Below the pieces are notes generated by a model that made no database searches, was not told where the DNA came from, and saw only the letters and a list, made by a program, of their open reading frames with translations. Position numbers and translations under genes: made by a program. 64,000 nt of DNA. It comes from Acidaminococcaceae bacterium UBA2453. Its GTDB lineage: Bacteria > Bacillota > Negativicutes > Acidaminococcales > Acidaminococcaceae. Below, piece after piece: positions 52,774-62,092 of this stretch (position 1 is its first letter; every line of letters begins with the position of its first letter). The DNA lies in the NCBI GenBank assembly GCA_002342505.1, contig DDQB01000108.1, positions 15,417-79,416 of the forward strand, read 5' to 3'.

Positions 52774-54054
52774 TTAGAAATAGATTCTCGCACCCAGATA
52801 CAGATCCCGCCTGCTTCCATGCAACACGTCGAGACTTTCGCCTACCACAAAGATATCTTTCCGGATCATATACTCTCCGCCCAACCGAAGTTTTGCATCG
52901 CTGAAATCATAGAGCTGGGAATAGATACGGAACCGGTCGCTGATATCATACCCCAGCCCGATACCGGCTTTTCCCTGCATAGCGCCGGCGCTGACATTAA
53001 GACGTTTAAACCGTTTACCGAAATACAGATCCAGTTTCGTATCGTCGCCGATACTGGACACGCCCAGATACCCAAACGTTCCCTTTTTTTCTTTTTCAAA
53101 CTGCAGGCCAAAGTTACTGCGCCATTGCCCGCCCTTGGCAGAATGAAATACATCCGCATGGGGCTTGACCTTCATTCCGTCGCCAAGCCCAAGAATCTTA
53201 TTGGCCCGCTCCGTCACGCCCCTGGCGTTATGAATTGTCGCTTTCAGATCTTCTTTTGTCTGCGGGTCTTTCGCAACATCAGCCAGCGTATTGGTTATAA
53301 CTTCCAGATTTTTGCTCGTAACAGCCAGATTCTGCGCCATAACAGCCACATTTTTACCTGTCTGCCCATTTGCGTCTACGCCCTCCATCAGGCTTTCCAG
53401 ATGTCCCATGGCTTTGTTCATGCGTACGCTCATCTGGTTAAACTGGGAAACCATATTTTTCAGTTCTGCCTGGTTTTCCTTGGCAGAATCCGCCATCACT
53501 TTAGTAAATTTATTTAGATTATTGCTGATATCTCTGGCATTGATGAAGCCGTCCCGCATGGATTTTTGGACTTCCTTGTCCCCAAATACATTATTAAGAG
53601 CATCGGCAATGCCTTCCACTTTTTCCAGCACTTTTCCGGATTGCGCCAGAAACTCATTCAGATCCCCGGAAGAATTCCCTGTCAGAGTACTGCCCGGTTT
53701 CAAATACACCCCGCTGTACTTTTGCGGAGCCCGGATATCTACAAATTTCTCTCCCATAACGCCGTCAGAACCGATGGAGAATTCTGCTTCCTGCGGAATC
53801 TGGATGCCCTTATTTACATGCATAGTAACGACAACCTGATCCGGTTCCACCCGCGCTTTCTTTACCGTTCCTACGGGAACGCCGGCATAGCGAACTGAGC
53901 TTCCTTCCTGCAATCCGTTTACAGAAGGATAGGCCACATGCAGATCATAGCCGCCGTCAAACAGCTTAAAAGCTCCCAGAAAGCTGATCATACCTGCTAA
54001 AATGACCGCGCCTCCAAGAGTCAGCGCCCCGACTTTTGTTTCACTTGCGTTCAT
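52774..54054 (-). CDS. mlaD: MlaD-type MCE protein with a C-terminal beta-barrel
   Basis: The 426-residue protein has an N-terminal TM (about 11-30), one MCE domain (about 37-115, with SVRYAGVPVGTVKKARVE), a long helical segment (about 125-290) and a C-terminal part of about 120 residues. That part has alternating strands, many aromatics and a final Phe (LGARIYF), the mark of an outer-membrane barrel. E. coli MlaD ends soon after the MCE domain. One chain could therefore span the envelope. Such an MlaD is known from Veillonella. mlaE and mlaF precede it, and no mlaC or mlaB is present. It overlaps mlaF by four bases. Confidence 0.88.
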   Translation of the reverse strand: MNASETKVGALTLGGAVILAGMISFLGAFKLFDGGYDLHVAYPSVNGLQEGSSVRYAGVPVGTVKKARVEPDQVVVTMHVNKGIQIPQEAEFSIGSDGVMGEKFVDIRAPQKYSGVYLKPGSTLTGNSSGDLNEFLAQSGKVLEKVEGIADALNNVFGDKEVQKSMRDGFINARDISNNLNKFTKVMADSAKENQAELKNMVSQFNQMSVRMNKAMGHLESLMEGVDANGQTGKNVAVMAQNLAVTSKNLEVITNTLADVAKDPQTKEDLKATIHNARGVTERANKILGLGDGMKVKPHADVFHSAKGGQWRSNFGLQFEKEKKGTFGYLGVSSIGDDTKLDLYFGKRFKRLNVSAGAMQGKAGIGLGYDISDRFRIYSQLYDFSDAKLRLGGEYMIRKDIFVVGESLDVLHGSRRDLYLGARIYF

Positions 54055-54815
54055 CGAAATGCCTCCGTTGCCCCTGTAATTTCTTCCCCCGTGATAAAGC
54101 CACGGATCAGAGGATTATCTGAATTCCGGAATTCTTCCGGTGTTCCGATTGCTACAATCTTTCCATCATTCAGCAGCGCTACCCTGTCGGCTGCCGTATA
54201 GACCGACTCCATATCATGGGTTACCAGAATGGATGTTACCTTGTGCTTTTGCTGCGTCTTCCGGATCAGGCGGCTGATATTCATGGTCCGTATGGGATCC
54301 AGTCCCGCCGTCGGTTCATCATACAGGACGATACGCGGACCAAACGCCAGTGCCCTTGCCAGACTGACACGCTTTTTCATACCGCCGGACAGTTCCACCG
54401 GATACATGGACTTTGCATCAAGCATACCCACATCCGCCAGCAAATCATCCACCTTTTTTCGGACTTCGTCTTCCGGCAGGCTGAAATGCTGCCGCAGACC
54501 AAAGGCTACATTTTCCCCCACATCCAAAAAGTCAAAAAGAGCCGAATACTGAAAGACCATACCAACATGCTTCCGTATCCCGTTCCACTCCTCTTCCGAG
54601 AGATGGGACACATCCTGTCCTTCAATAAACACGCTTCCACCAGTCGGTTCCAGCAGCCCGATCAGCGCCCTCAGGATCGTACTCTTTCCCGTTCCCGAAG
54701 GCCCGATTACGGCCATTGTCTCTCCCTTTTTCACTTCAAGGTCAACTCCCTGCAATACTTTCTTTTCGCCAAAAGAAATTTCAAGGCCCTGCAGGGAAAT
54801 TACGGATTCCGCCAT
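54051..54815 (-). CDS. mlaF: Phospholipid transport ABC ATPase MlaF
   Basis: This 254-residue ATPase drives phospholipid transport with MlaE. Walker A is GPSGTGKST near residue 39, the signature is LSGGMKKRVSLARALA and Walker B is RIVLYDEPTAGLDPI. LSGGMxKR and YDEPTAGLDP are characteristic of MlaF/Ttg2A. It lies ten bases after mlaE and overlaps mlaD by four. The usual small STAS protein MlaB is not encoded nearby. Confidence 0.95.
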   Translation of the reverse strand: MAESVISLQGLEISFGEKKVLQGVDLEVKKGETMAVIGPSGTGKSTILRALIGLLEPTGGSVFIEGQDVSHLSEEEWNGIRKHVGMVFQYSALFDFLDVGENVAFGLRQHFSLPEDEVRKKVDDLLADVGMLDAKSMYPVELSGGMKKRVSLARALAFGPRIVLYDEPTAGLDPIRTMNISRLIRKTQQKHKVTSILVTHDMESVYTAADRVALLNDGKIVAIGTPEEFRNSDNPLIRGFITGEEITGATEAFR

Positions 54816-54825
54816 ATTTCCTCGC

Positions 54826-55602
54826 CTATTTGTCTACATACAATAACACAGTCATAAAATAGTCCGCTATAAAAATCAAAATGATAGAAAGAACAACGGA
54901 AGCTGTTGTTGCCAAACCAACGCCTTCCGCCCCTTTATCCGCATGCAGCCCTTTAAAACAGCCAACAATGCTGATGATGGCGCCAAAGGCCACGCCTTTG
55001 ATCATTCCTCCGACCACATCATACATTTCACAGAACCGCTTAATAGAGTTCAGGTAAGTATACGATCCAATGTCCGCATAATAATGGGCTACAAAGTAAC
55101 CGCCCGCATTTCCGATAAAATTGCCAAAAACAATAAGCATCGGCATCATCAGAGAAATAGCAATAAAACGGGGCGCCACCAGGTATTGCACCGGGCTGGT
55201 CGCCATGACCCGGAGCGCATCAATCTGCTCCGTGACCTTCATAGTCCCCAGTTCTGCCGCAATGGCTGCGCCGATACGGCCTGCCACAACTACGCCGGTC
55301 AGCACGGGAACCAGTTCCCGCCCCATGGCAATCGCTACGATACCGCCAACGGTATTAGAAGCGCCCAGAGCAACAAACTCTTTGGCGGTCTGTACAGAAA
55401 AAACCATCCCCGTACATAGCATCGTCAACAATACAATAGGCAGTGAATCTGCGCCTAACAGCGCCATCTGCCGCAGAGTTTCCCTGATACTGGCATGCTT
55501 CAGTTTCTTTAATGTGTCAATAAAAAGCAGCATCATCTGCCCGGTAACCTGGCAGAAATTCAGGACAAAGGCGCCGGTGGCGGCGCAGATATCATGAAGC
55601 AT
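54826..55602 (-). CDS. mlaE: Phospholipid transport permease MlaE
   Basis: The 258-residue inner-membrane permease belongs to the MlaE/TrmE family (DUF140). An N-terminal amphipathic stretch is followed by about five TM segments, with GMVFSVQTAKEFVALGA and GVVVAGRIGAAIAAELGTMK, the invariant MlaE glycine/Glu region. It pairs with MlaF and MlaD for phospholipid transfer. AAAGGAG precedes ATG 55602, and a near-consensus promoter lies 26-53 bases upstream. It is the first gene of mlaEFD. Confidence 0.95.
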   Translation of the reverse strand: MLHDICAATGAFVLNFCQVTGQMMLLFIDTLKKLKHASIRETLRQMALLGADSLPIVLLTMLCTGMVFSVQTAKEFVALGASNTVGGIVAIAMGRELVPVLTGVVVAGRIGAAIAAELGTMKVTEQIDALRVMATSPVQYLVAPRFIAISLMMPMLIVFGNFIGNAGGYFVAHYYADIGSYTYLNSIKRFCEMYDVVGGMIKGVAFGAIISIVGCFKGLHADKGAEGVGLATTASVVLSIILIFIADYFMTVLLYVDK

Positions 55603-55627
55603 AATGCTGCTCTCCTTTCTTACAGTA

Positions 55628-55655
55628 ATTATATCCTTAGTCTATCCTACTACAA
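55628..55655 (-). promoter_or_regulatory. mlaEFD promoter
   Basis: On the minus strand TTGTAG (55650-55655), 16 bases and TATAAT (55628-55633) are seen, giving a very short leader before mlaE. Confidence 0.75.
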
Positions 55656-55747
55656 GGTTGTGGCATTTTTAAGGCAAAGCGGTTCATCCGCTTTTACAGA
55701 GCACACAACGGCCCCTCCGGACCGCCACACAGCATCCTCCGTTTTTT

Positions 55748-57442
55748 TTACGGCAGTTTTACCGTCACCTGCTGTTCCCCATCCACAATATAATCTACCG
55801 GCACAGACTGTTTGTTCCGCCCGCCGGCAAGCATGGCCGCCAGAGACGGAGCCTCTGCCTCCTCTTCTGCAAAAGACGTTTTTTTATCACGCGACGCCGC
55901 GTATTCTATAATAATATCGTTATTGCGGTCCGCCTTATTGACCTCCCGCACATAATCAGAAAGCTTAATATCTTTTTCTTTCTTCTTCTCATTTTTTTGC
56001 GCCTGGGGAACGCCTTCTTCTTTCTGCTTACGCAGCAATTCCTGGATCCAGTTCATAGAAGCGCCGCCCCGCACGTTCAAACGGATCTCGCCTTTTGCGT
56101 CTTTCGGAAGTTTATAGGTAACCGTACGGGTAATTTCCGCTCCGCGATACGGTTTCATGCTCACATCCAGATGGATCGTGTCTCCCGGTTTTGGCGCCTT
56201 TTCCTTCACGGAAACCTTTTTTATCTCCGCAACAAGACTTTCCGTACTGATATCCACATTCACATCAATGTTGGATATGCGGACGGGTTCCAGTTTATTC
56301 TGAAGCAGGACCTGTACAGTTTCCTGTAATTCCACCGGCAATTGTTTTACAATAGCGGTCTTGTCATAATACATATTTTCCCGGGAAACATGCAGCAACT
56401 CCTTTTTGCTGTCAAACGCCGTAATATCAAACATGATACGGGCGCTGCCGCCGCCTCCCTGATCCGCCACCGCTGCCGCTTTGCTTGTCAGCACAGAAGC
56501 CGCCAGCGTCGGAGCCAGCTTGTCGTCATTTACGATCCGGACCCGCGCGCTGCCGTTGTTGGAACGGGTAGAATCAGATACGGAAACATACATAGGGATA
56601 AAAGCAGGCAGTTTTCCTGTCTGTCCCACAACGCCCGCGTTTCGGTCCTGACTGATCGTGCCTACGGCTTGCCCGAGATTTCCGATTTTATAAGCAGCCT
56701 GGAGATCAGGAATCGAGGTCAGCACCCAAGTCTTTGTCAGGAAAAAATCAGCTTCGCCCCGACGCATGAAAGGATGACCGAACGCAACCAGCCGCCCTCT
56801 TTCATCGGTCCAGGTAACTGTACCCAGGGCGCCTAACGTAAGGTCTCCCTGGATCAGAGCAACCCCCACGGAACTGCCCGGCTCAATTTCTTTATCTGAA
56901 GTCGTTACAGCACCACCGCCTGTATTCGTCAGCGTTACATCAAAAGAAGACAAGCCTTCCTGCAGCATCGCAAAACCTTCCGGAGAAAAACCTCCCGCCA
57001 TGAGAGCAGTCCCCTTTGGCAGCAACGTTTCCTCTGCAGGCTTCCGGTGAGGTTCCGGCCGATCCAGCATATCCAGCATATCCTGAATCGGCGTCAGAAA
57101 ACAGTAATGGGGATCAGTAAATGCTTTGCCATACGCAACCGCGCCTGCCAGCTTCCCGTCAATATACACGGGGCTGCCGCTCATCCCCTGGGCAATGCCC
57201 CCGCTGCGGGCAATCAAATCCCCGCCGGCCCGGATCAGAATCTGGTATCCCATATTCTCATTGCCGGTCACGCCTAAAACTTCAACAGGAAACGTTTCAA
57301 TGGTATCGCCTGAAATAACAGTCTTTCCATATCCCCGCATGCCTGCCCTGATATTTTCCACCGGCATCAGCGGCGTCCTCGCAAGAGCCTGTGAAGCTAC
57401 AGCGAATACCAACAGGCAAAGCAGGATAATCACTTTTTTCAT
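55748..57442 (-). CDS. SpoIVB-type S55 serine peptidase domain protein
   Basis: The 564-residue secreted protein has a signal peptide (KKVIILLCLLVFAVASQALA). The S55 peptidase core spans about 30-240, with MPVENIRAGMRGYGKTV at the start, GGIAQGMSGSPVYIDGKLAG around the predicted nucleophile Ser and FGHPFMRRG. A long beta-rich C-terminal part follows. SpoIVB cleaves SpoIVFA during sporulation. This organism class mostly does not sporulate, and the neighbours are envelope genes, so a periplasmic role is likelier. The TTG at 57448 is too close to AAAGGAA; ATG 57442 is preferred. Confidence 0.85.
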   Translation of the reverse strand: MKKVIILLCLLVFAVASQALARTPLMPVENIRAGMRGYGKTVISGDTIETFPVEVLGVTGNENMGYQILIRAGGDLIARSGGIAQGMSGSPVYIDGKLAGAVAYGKAFTDPHYCFLTPIQDMLDMLDRPEPHRKPAEETLLPKGTALMAGGFSPEGFAMLQEGLSSFDVTLTNTGGGAVTTSDKEIEPGSSVGVALIQGDLTLGALGTVTWTDERGRLVAFGHPFMRRGEADFFLTKTWVLTSIPDLQAAYKIGNLGQAVGTISQDRNAGVVGQTGKLPAFIPMYVSVSDSTRSNNGSARVRIVNDDKLAPTLAASVLTSKAAAVADQGGGGSARIMFDITAFDSKKELLHVSRENMYYDKTAIVKQLPVELQETVQVLLQNKLEPVRISNIDVNVDISTESLVAEIKKVSVKEKAPKPGDTIHLDVSMKPYRGAEITRTVTYKLPKDAKGEIRLNVRGGASMNWIQELLRKQKEEGVPQAQKNEKKKEKDIKLSDYVREVNKADRNNDIIIEYAASRDKKTSFAEEEAEAPSLAAMLAGGRNKQSVPVDYIVDGEQQVTVKLP

Positions 57443-57494
57443 AAACAAATTCCTTTATAGAAACATAAAAAAAATACACCTATTATACTATTAT

Positions 57495-57523
57495 ATTATA
57501 CAACGAATCATCCATTTTTGCAA
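57495..57523 (-). promoter_or_regulatory. Promoter of the S55 peptidase gene
   Basis: On the minus strand TTGCAA (57518-57523), 17 bases and TATAAT (57495-57500) are seen. Confidence 0.8.
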
Positions 57524-57539
57524 AATAGTTCTGTTCCGG

Positions 57540-58958
57540 CTATTTTCGGAACACTCCCAGACCTATGCTGACCGGACGCTCGCCTCCATCAGAAGGCCGG
57601 TTCATAATTTTTCCGTCCAGCACCATCTCGGAAGACCCGCCGCCGTCAAAGTTTACAGCGGAAACTGCGCCAAACCGCTTCAGGTATTGGGCAAACTCTT
57701 TCAGCGACATTCCTGCGGAATATTGGCTGCGCCCGTCCACTACCATCAATATTATCGTACCGTCAGCCTTTACGCCGATGCCGGTACGGGGGGCCCGTCC
57801 ATAGGCAATGTCCGGCGCCATGGCCTCTTCTCTGGAACGGACATTAATCTTGCCCTTTTCCAGCAGCATCGGTCCTCCACCGACCACTAACCGCGCCTCA
57901 TCTGCCATTCTGCTTCCTAAAGTCTGGTCGACAGCGACCCGGTCGCCACGACGCACAACAGCCAGCGCATCTGCGTTCACCCCATGCCCGGAGAGCACCA
58001 GGGAATCATTATCCAGCGCCATATTTCCTTTCGCAGAAACTTCTGTGACGCGTCCTTTGCTGACCCGGATCTCCCGTCCGTGTTCGTTGGTCCGTGTACC
58101 GCTTGCATAATTTCGATTGAACAACACCAGATCGTTTGCAATACGCTGACGGTTCAGACCCAATATCGTCAAAACGCGTCCTCCGGGAAGCGTTGCAGTT
58201 CCCCGGTAGGCCAGATCTTTCTGTACGGAAGGCTTTCCCTCTTTATCAATCACAAATGCGCTGCGGGGAGTGCTCTCCACGCCAAAAACGCTTTCGTTCC
58301 ATTTACAGTTGCCGATGACCCATCCGTCCGTATCAAAATAGCAGGCATTAACTGCAGCCCTGGCGCCAACCAGCGAAACCGCCCGTGTCAGCCGCCCGCG
58401 CCCGTTAGCGCTGCCTGCGCCGGAAAAAGGCCTCAACTCGTATTTACTGTCCGGACTCAGGCTGAGCGCATATACTCGCACAGGCAGCCCATTCATATCA
58501 TCCTGCCAGAATGTATATGTCAGGCCATTACCAAGATCCTTGCTGGTCCTGATAATCTGGATTCGGTACACATCGACCACGATCCGGTTCGGGTTCTTCA
58601 ACACGATAACCTTGTGCTGCGCCGGCTTTTTCAGGGTGATTTTAAGGATTCCGGCTTTTTTTCCTGCTTTTTCCAGTACAACGCCTGTCACCGTTTCATC
58701 CGATATTTTTTTCTGCAGCGTCTTTTTAACTTCCGTGCCAAGTTCCAGGGAAATCAAATTGTCGCTACTTTTATCTTTAAAAGTGGCAGCCTTATCAATA
58801 TCCAATACAATACGGATACGTGCCGCTCCGCTTCCCACGCGCATGTTTGTGACCTGCGCCCAAGCAGATACCGGGAACAGCATCGGCAAAAGTATGGCCA
58901 GAAACAGCAGCAGCTGTTTCATTCTTCCTGCGATCCTGCGGCTGTTATTATTTTTCAT
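57540..58958 (-). CDS. AMIN domain-phosphodiester glycosidase (NAGPA family) secreted protein
   Basis: The 472-residue protein has a signal peptide (about 1-35), an AMIN-type beta domain (about 36-130, with ARIRIVLDIDKAATFKDKSS and NPNRIVVDVYRIQ) that commonly binds peptidoglycan or the secretin region, and a C-terminal NAGPA domain (about 200-470). The latter has VNACYFDTDGWVIGNCKWNE, GVKADGTIILMVVDGR and VNFDGGGSSEMVLDG. NAGPA proteins cleave phosphodiester-linked N-acetylglucosamine. The frame is open to 59039; ATG 58958 is preceded by GGGAG. Its job here is probably in envelope glycan trimming, but the substrate is unknown. Confidence 0.82.
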   Translation of the reverse strand: MKNNNSRRIAGRMKQLLLFLAILLPMLFPVSAWAQVTNMRVGSGAARIRIVLDIDKAATFKDKSSDNLISLELGTEVKKTLQKKISDETVTGVVLEKAGKKAGILKITLKKPAQHKVIVLKNPNRIVVDVYRIQIIRTSKDLGNGLTYTFWQDDMNGLPVRVYALSLSPDSKYELRPFSGAGSANGRGRLTRAVSLVGARAAVNACYFDTDGWVIGNCKWNESVFGVESTPRSAFVIDKEGKPSVQKDLAYRGTATLPGGRVLTILGLNRQRIANDLVLFNRNYASGTRTNEHGREIRVSKGRVTEVSAKGNMALDNDSLVLSGHGVNADALAVVRRGDRVAVDQTLGSRMADEARLVVGGGPMLLEKGKINVRSREEAMAPDIAYGRAPRTGIGVKADGTIILMVVDGRSQYSAGMSLKEFAQYLKRFGAVSAVNFDGGGSSEMVLDGKIMNRPSDGGERPVSIGLGVFRK

Positions 58959-59096
58959 ATTCTCCCAACTCTCCGTAAAATCAGCAGGACGGTATGGATT
59001 CGCCGGTTCACAGCGTTCCAAGACCGTCCCCATCCTCATTTTCTCATTTCTTCATTCGCCAGTTCGCCTGCCTGTCGTCAATCCGGACAGCCTCCA

Positions 59097-60119
59097 TTAA
59101 AACATGGCATTACTGTAAATTGCTCCGGGACGCAGTTTATCCAGATTGTCCAACGCTTTTCCCGTACCAACAGCCACACAGTCCAACGGACTTTCCGCCA
59201 CTAAGACATGAATCCCCGTATCCTCTTCAATTACCTGGGCAATCCCTCCCAGCAGGGCGCCGCCGCCGGTCAGGTAAATCCCATTATCCACAATATCCGC
59301 AGACAGTTCCGGAGGACACTTTTCCAGCACAGACCGGATGCGGCTCAGCAACGCCTCCAACGGTTCCTCCAAAGCCTTGCGCACATCTTCCGACGTAACG
59401 GTCACGGTCGTGGGCAGTCCATTAATCCCGTCGCGTCCACGCACGCTCATACTCTTATTTTCACCGCCTGAATGGACATTTCCGATTTGTTTTTTGATAC
59501 TTTCACCGGTCATATCCCCTATCAGGACGTTATATTCCTTCTTCACAAACCGTACAATACTTTCATCAAACTTGTCCCCGCCGATACGGACAGAATCACT
59601 GTCCACCACGCCGCCCAGGCTCAGGATCGCAATATCGGTCGTACCGCCGCCGATATCTACGACCATCTTTCCGGAAGGCACCATAATATCCAGTCCGGCT
59701 CCCAACGCAGCAGCCAACGGTTCTTCAATCAGATATGTCTTGGATACCCCGGCCTGGATGGTCGCTTCCAGGACAGCGCGCTTTTCCACAGACGTAATAT
59801 GCACAGGAATACAGGTCATGACGCGGGGTTTAAAAAAGAAGCTCCGTCCCGCCACTTTATTAACGATATATTCAAGCATCTTCTGAGTAATCGTGTAATT
59901 GGCAATTACGCCTTCCTTCAAAGGACGGACCGCCACGATTCCCTGCGGCGTACGTCCCAGCATATCCCGTGCCTCTGCGCCCACCGCCAGTATCTTATTG
60001 CTTGACTTTTCCACTGCGACCACAGAAGGCTCGTTCAGAACGATTCCCTTTCCTTTAACATAGACCAGAATATTAGCCGTCCCCAAATCGATGCCAATGT
60101 CCGTATTTCCACCAAACAT
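59097..60119 (-). CDS. mreB: Rod-shape-determining actin homologue MreB
   Basis: This 340-residue filament protein organises cell-wall synthesis. The ATP-binding start is IGIDLGTANILVYVKGKG, followed by VVDIGGGTTDIAILSLGG and YLTGGGALLGGIAQ. The sequence ends shortly after the last actin-type motif, as is normal. It lies 28 bases after murA and 138 bases before the AMIN/NAGPA gene. mreC and mreD are not next to it. Some Negativicutes are cocci, so its presence argues for a wall-synthesis role regardless of shape. Confidence 0.95.
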   Translation of the reverse strand: MFGGNTDIGIDLGTANILVYVKGKGIVLNEPSVVAVEKSSNKILAVGAEARDMLGRTPQGIVAVRPLKEGVIANYTITQKMLEYIVNKVAGRSFFFKPRVMTCIPVHITSVEKRAVLEATIQAGVSKTYLIEEPLAAALGAGLDIMVPSGKMVVDIGGGTTDIAILSLGGVVDSDSVRIGGDKFDESIVRFVKKEYNVLIGDMTGESIKKQIGNVHSGGENKSMSVRGRDGINGLPTTVTVTSEDVRKALEEPLEALLSRIRSVLEKCPPELSADIVDNGIYLTGGGALLGGIAQVIEEDTGIHVLVAESPLDCVAVGTGKALDNLDKLRPGAIYSNAMF

Positions 60120-60147
60120 ATGCTTTCTTCCCCTGTCTGAATCAAAC

Positions 60148-61416
60148 TCATTCTTTTACATTGATGCGCTGGATATCTGCGCCCAGCGCCTGCAGTTTTC
60201 CGACAATATCCTCATAGCCGCGGTCAATATGATGCAGATTGCCGATAATCGTCTGTCCCTCTGCTACCAGTCCCGCCAGGATCATAGCGGCCCCTGCCCG
60301 CAAGTCCGTCGCATTGACTTCGCACCCGGTCAGATGGGCCGGCCCTTCGATCAAAGCGCCCCGCGCGCCGGACGTTACTATGTTAGCGCCCATACGATTT
60401 AATTCCACCACATGCATAAAACGGTTCTCAAACACCGTTTCCATGACGGAACTGCGCCCATTACAAATTGTCATCATTGCCATGATCTGCGCCTGCATAT
60501 CCGTAGGGAATCCGGGATACGGCAGTGTTTTCACATGGATTCCTTTTAATTCACCGGGACAGGCCACATGGATCCGGTCGATATCTTCTTCAATCAGGAC
60601 GCCTGCTTCCCGCAGTTTTGCCAGCAGCGGTTTCTGATGTTCTACCAGCACATTTTCAATAATTACATCGCCATGGGTCATAGCGGTGGCAATCATATAA
60701 GTTCCCGCTTCGATCCGATCAGGAATAACGGTATGTTCTCCTCCACGCATGTGCTTCACGCCTTCAATCCGGATAATATCCGTTCCTGCGCCCCGCACAC
60801 GTGCTCCCATCTGATTCAGATAGTTAGCCAGATCGACGATCTCCGGTTCTTCCGCCGGATTTTCCAGCGTAGTCGTTCCATCCGCCAGACACGCCGCCAT
60901 CATGATATTCTCCGTTGCTCCCACACTGGGGAAGTCCAAATAAATATCGGCGCCTTTCAGCCCGTTCGGCGCATATGCGTCAACAAAACCGTGATCCTGT
61001 GAAATTTTAGCACCCAGCGCTTCAAACCCTTTCAGGTGCAGGTCAATGGGACGGCTGCCAATAGCGCAGCCCCCCGGCTGGGATATACGGGCATGTCCCT
61101 TACGGGCCAGCAACGGACCTAAAACTACAAATGATGCCCGCATTGTGCGAACCAGTTCATAGGGAGCTTCATAGGCAGAAATCCGGGATGTATCTAAAGT
61201 AAGCTCATGTTCCTTGCTGTCATCGATCTTGACACCCAAATATTTTAATACGCCGCAAATCGTGCGTACATCTTCCAGTTTAGGGATTTCATCCAAATGA
61301 CTGGGCGTTTCCCCTAAAATAGATGCTGCAATAATTGGCAGCACCGCATTTTTTGCACCGCTTGTCTTTACTGTGCCAATCAGGCGATTGCCGCCTCTGA
61401 CAATCAACTTTTCCAC
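60148..61416 (-). CDS. murA: UDP-N-acetylglucosamine 1-carboxyvinyltransferase MurA
   Basis: The 422-residue enzyme transfers enolpyruvate to UDP-GlcNAc, the first step of peptidoglycan. The start is GTG at 61416, following AGGGGGTAAG. The catalytic loop ISQPGGCAIGSRPIDLHLKG keeps the Cys that fosfomycin modifies, so sensitivity is predicted. KTSGAKNAVLPI is the substrate site. A TATAAT box on the minus strand at 61481-61486 may be its promoter, but the -35 box is poor. It forms a unit with mreB. Confidence 0.95.
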   Translation of the reverse strand: MEKLIVRGGNRLIGTVKTSGAKNAVLPIIAASILGETPSHLDEIPKLEDVRTICGVLKYLGVKIDDSKEHELTLDTSRISAYEAPYELVRTMRASFVVLGPLLARKGHARISQPGGCAIGSRPIDLHLKGFEALGAKISQDHGFVDAYAPNGLKGADIYLDFPSVGATENIMMAACLADGTTTLENPAEEPEIVDLANYLNQMGARVRGAGTDIIRIEGVKHMRGGEHTVIPDRIEAGTYMIATAMTHGDVIIENVLVEHQKPLLAKLREAGVLIEEDIDRIHVACPGELKGIHVKTLPYPGFPTDMQAQIMAMMTICNGRSSVMETVFENRFMHVVELNRMGANIVTSGARGALIEGPAHLTGCEVNATDLRAGAAMILAGLVAEGQTIIGNLHHIDRGYEDIVGKLQALGADIQRINVKE

Positions 61417-61541
61417 AAGCTTACCCCCTACCGTTGATTTTTAAAACAGATCAATATTTCTTTAACAGATTAACTCTATCATTATAAACGTCATTTAGCA
61501 AGAGGGAGCACTAAAATTTTATATCAGCTCCACTGATTGCG

Positions 61542-61574
61542 CAAAAAGAAAACGCCGCGCCTGTAAGCGCAGCG
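61542..61574 (-). terminator. Terminator of the unknown three-gene cassette
   Basis: On the minus strand CGCTGCGC pairs with GCGCGGCG (one G-U pair) and is followed by TTTTCTTTTT. Confidence 0.75.
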
Positions 61575-61592
61575 CCCGTAATGCAATATATC

Positions 61593-62087
61593 CTACTGCT
61601 TGTTCAGGTTGCCGAGATTCTTTGCCACGGTGTCCTGCAGCTTTTTTTCCTTCAACTTTAAAAGTTCGGCGTGCTGTCTTTCCTGTTCCGCACGCTCTTC
61701 CTCCAGTTCCTTCATGCGCTTCGCCTTGGCAGCCCTGCGTTCCTCACGAAGTTTTTCCAGTTCCGCTTCACTGATCTGATTCTTTTCGATCTCGTGTTTG
61801 CGTTCCAACTCCATCTCAGCTCGTTCCGCCGCGATGCGCCGCTTTTCTTCCTCCCGCTTATGATCTATCTCCAACTGGGCTTTTTGCTCAAAGGAAAGAT
61901 CTACAGTGCGGGCCGCGCGCTGCCGATAGAACAGGTAAGCTACAATGACAGGCCAGAAAATAAAGGTTGCCGCCACCCAGAAGTTCTTGTTGGGGACCTC
62001 ATGTTTTACGGCGTCCTTATATACATAATACGCTACTACGCAGCGTATCCCTAGCTGTGCCAAACGCACCAACAACTGCTCGTCCAT
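61593..62087 (-). CDS. Unknown membrane protein with C-terminal coiled coil
   Basis: The 164-residue protein has a short N-terminal hydrophobic stretch (about 8-24) and a second TM (about 37-55, FWVAATFIFWPVIVAYLFY). A charged coiled coil fills the rest (about 65-160, rich in Glu, Arg and Lys). I recognise no family. It ends at a terminator and starts six bases after the 62-residue gene, so the three genes from 63379 to 61593 probably share a transcript. The layout suggests a membrane-anchored scaffold with a cytoplasmic rod. Confidence 0.6.
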   Translation of the reverse strand: MDEQLLVRLAQLGIRCVVAYYVYKDAVKHEVPNKNFWVAATFIFWPVIVAYLFYRQRAARTVDLSFEQKAQLEIDHKREEEKRRIAAERAEMELERKHEIEKNQISEAELEKLREERRAAKAKRMKELEEERAEQERQHAELLKLKEKKLQDTVAKNLGNLNKQ

Positions 62088-62092
62088 GATGC

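Noticed and set aside
57984..59204. 406-codon plus-strand frame opposite the AMIN/NAGPA gene
   Set aside because: It lies antisense to a gene with clear domains; the protein is Cys- and Arg-rich nonsense without a family match.
18644..61416. Recent horizontal transfer of the envelope island
   Set aside because: No integrase, tRNA-proximal repeat or transposase is seen, composition is like the surroundings by eye, and such outer-membrane clusters are an inherited trait of Negativicutes.
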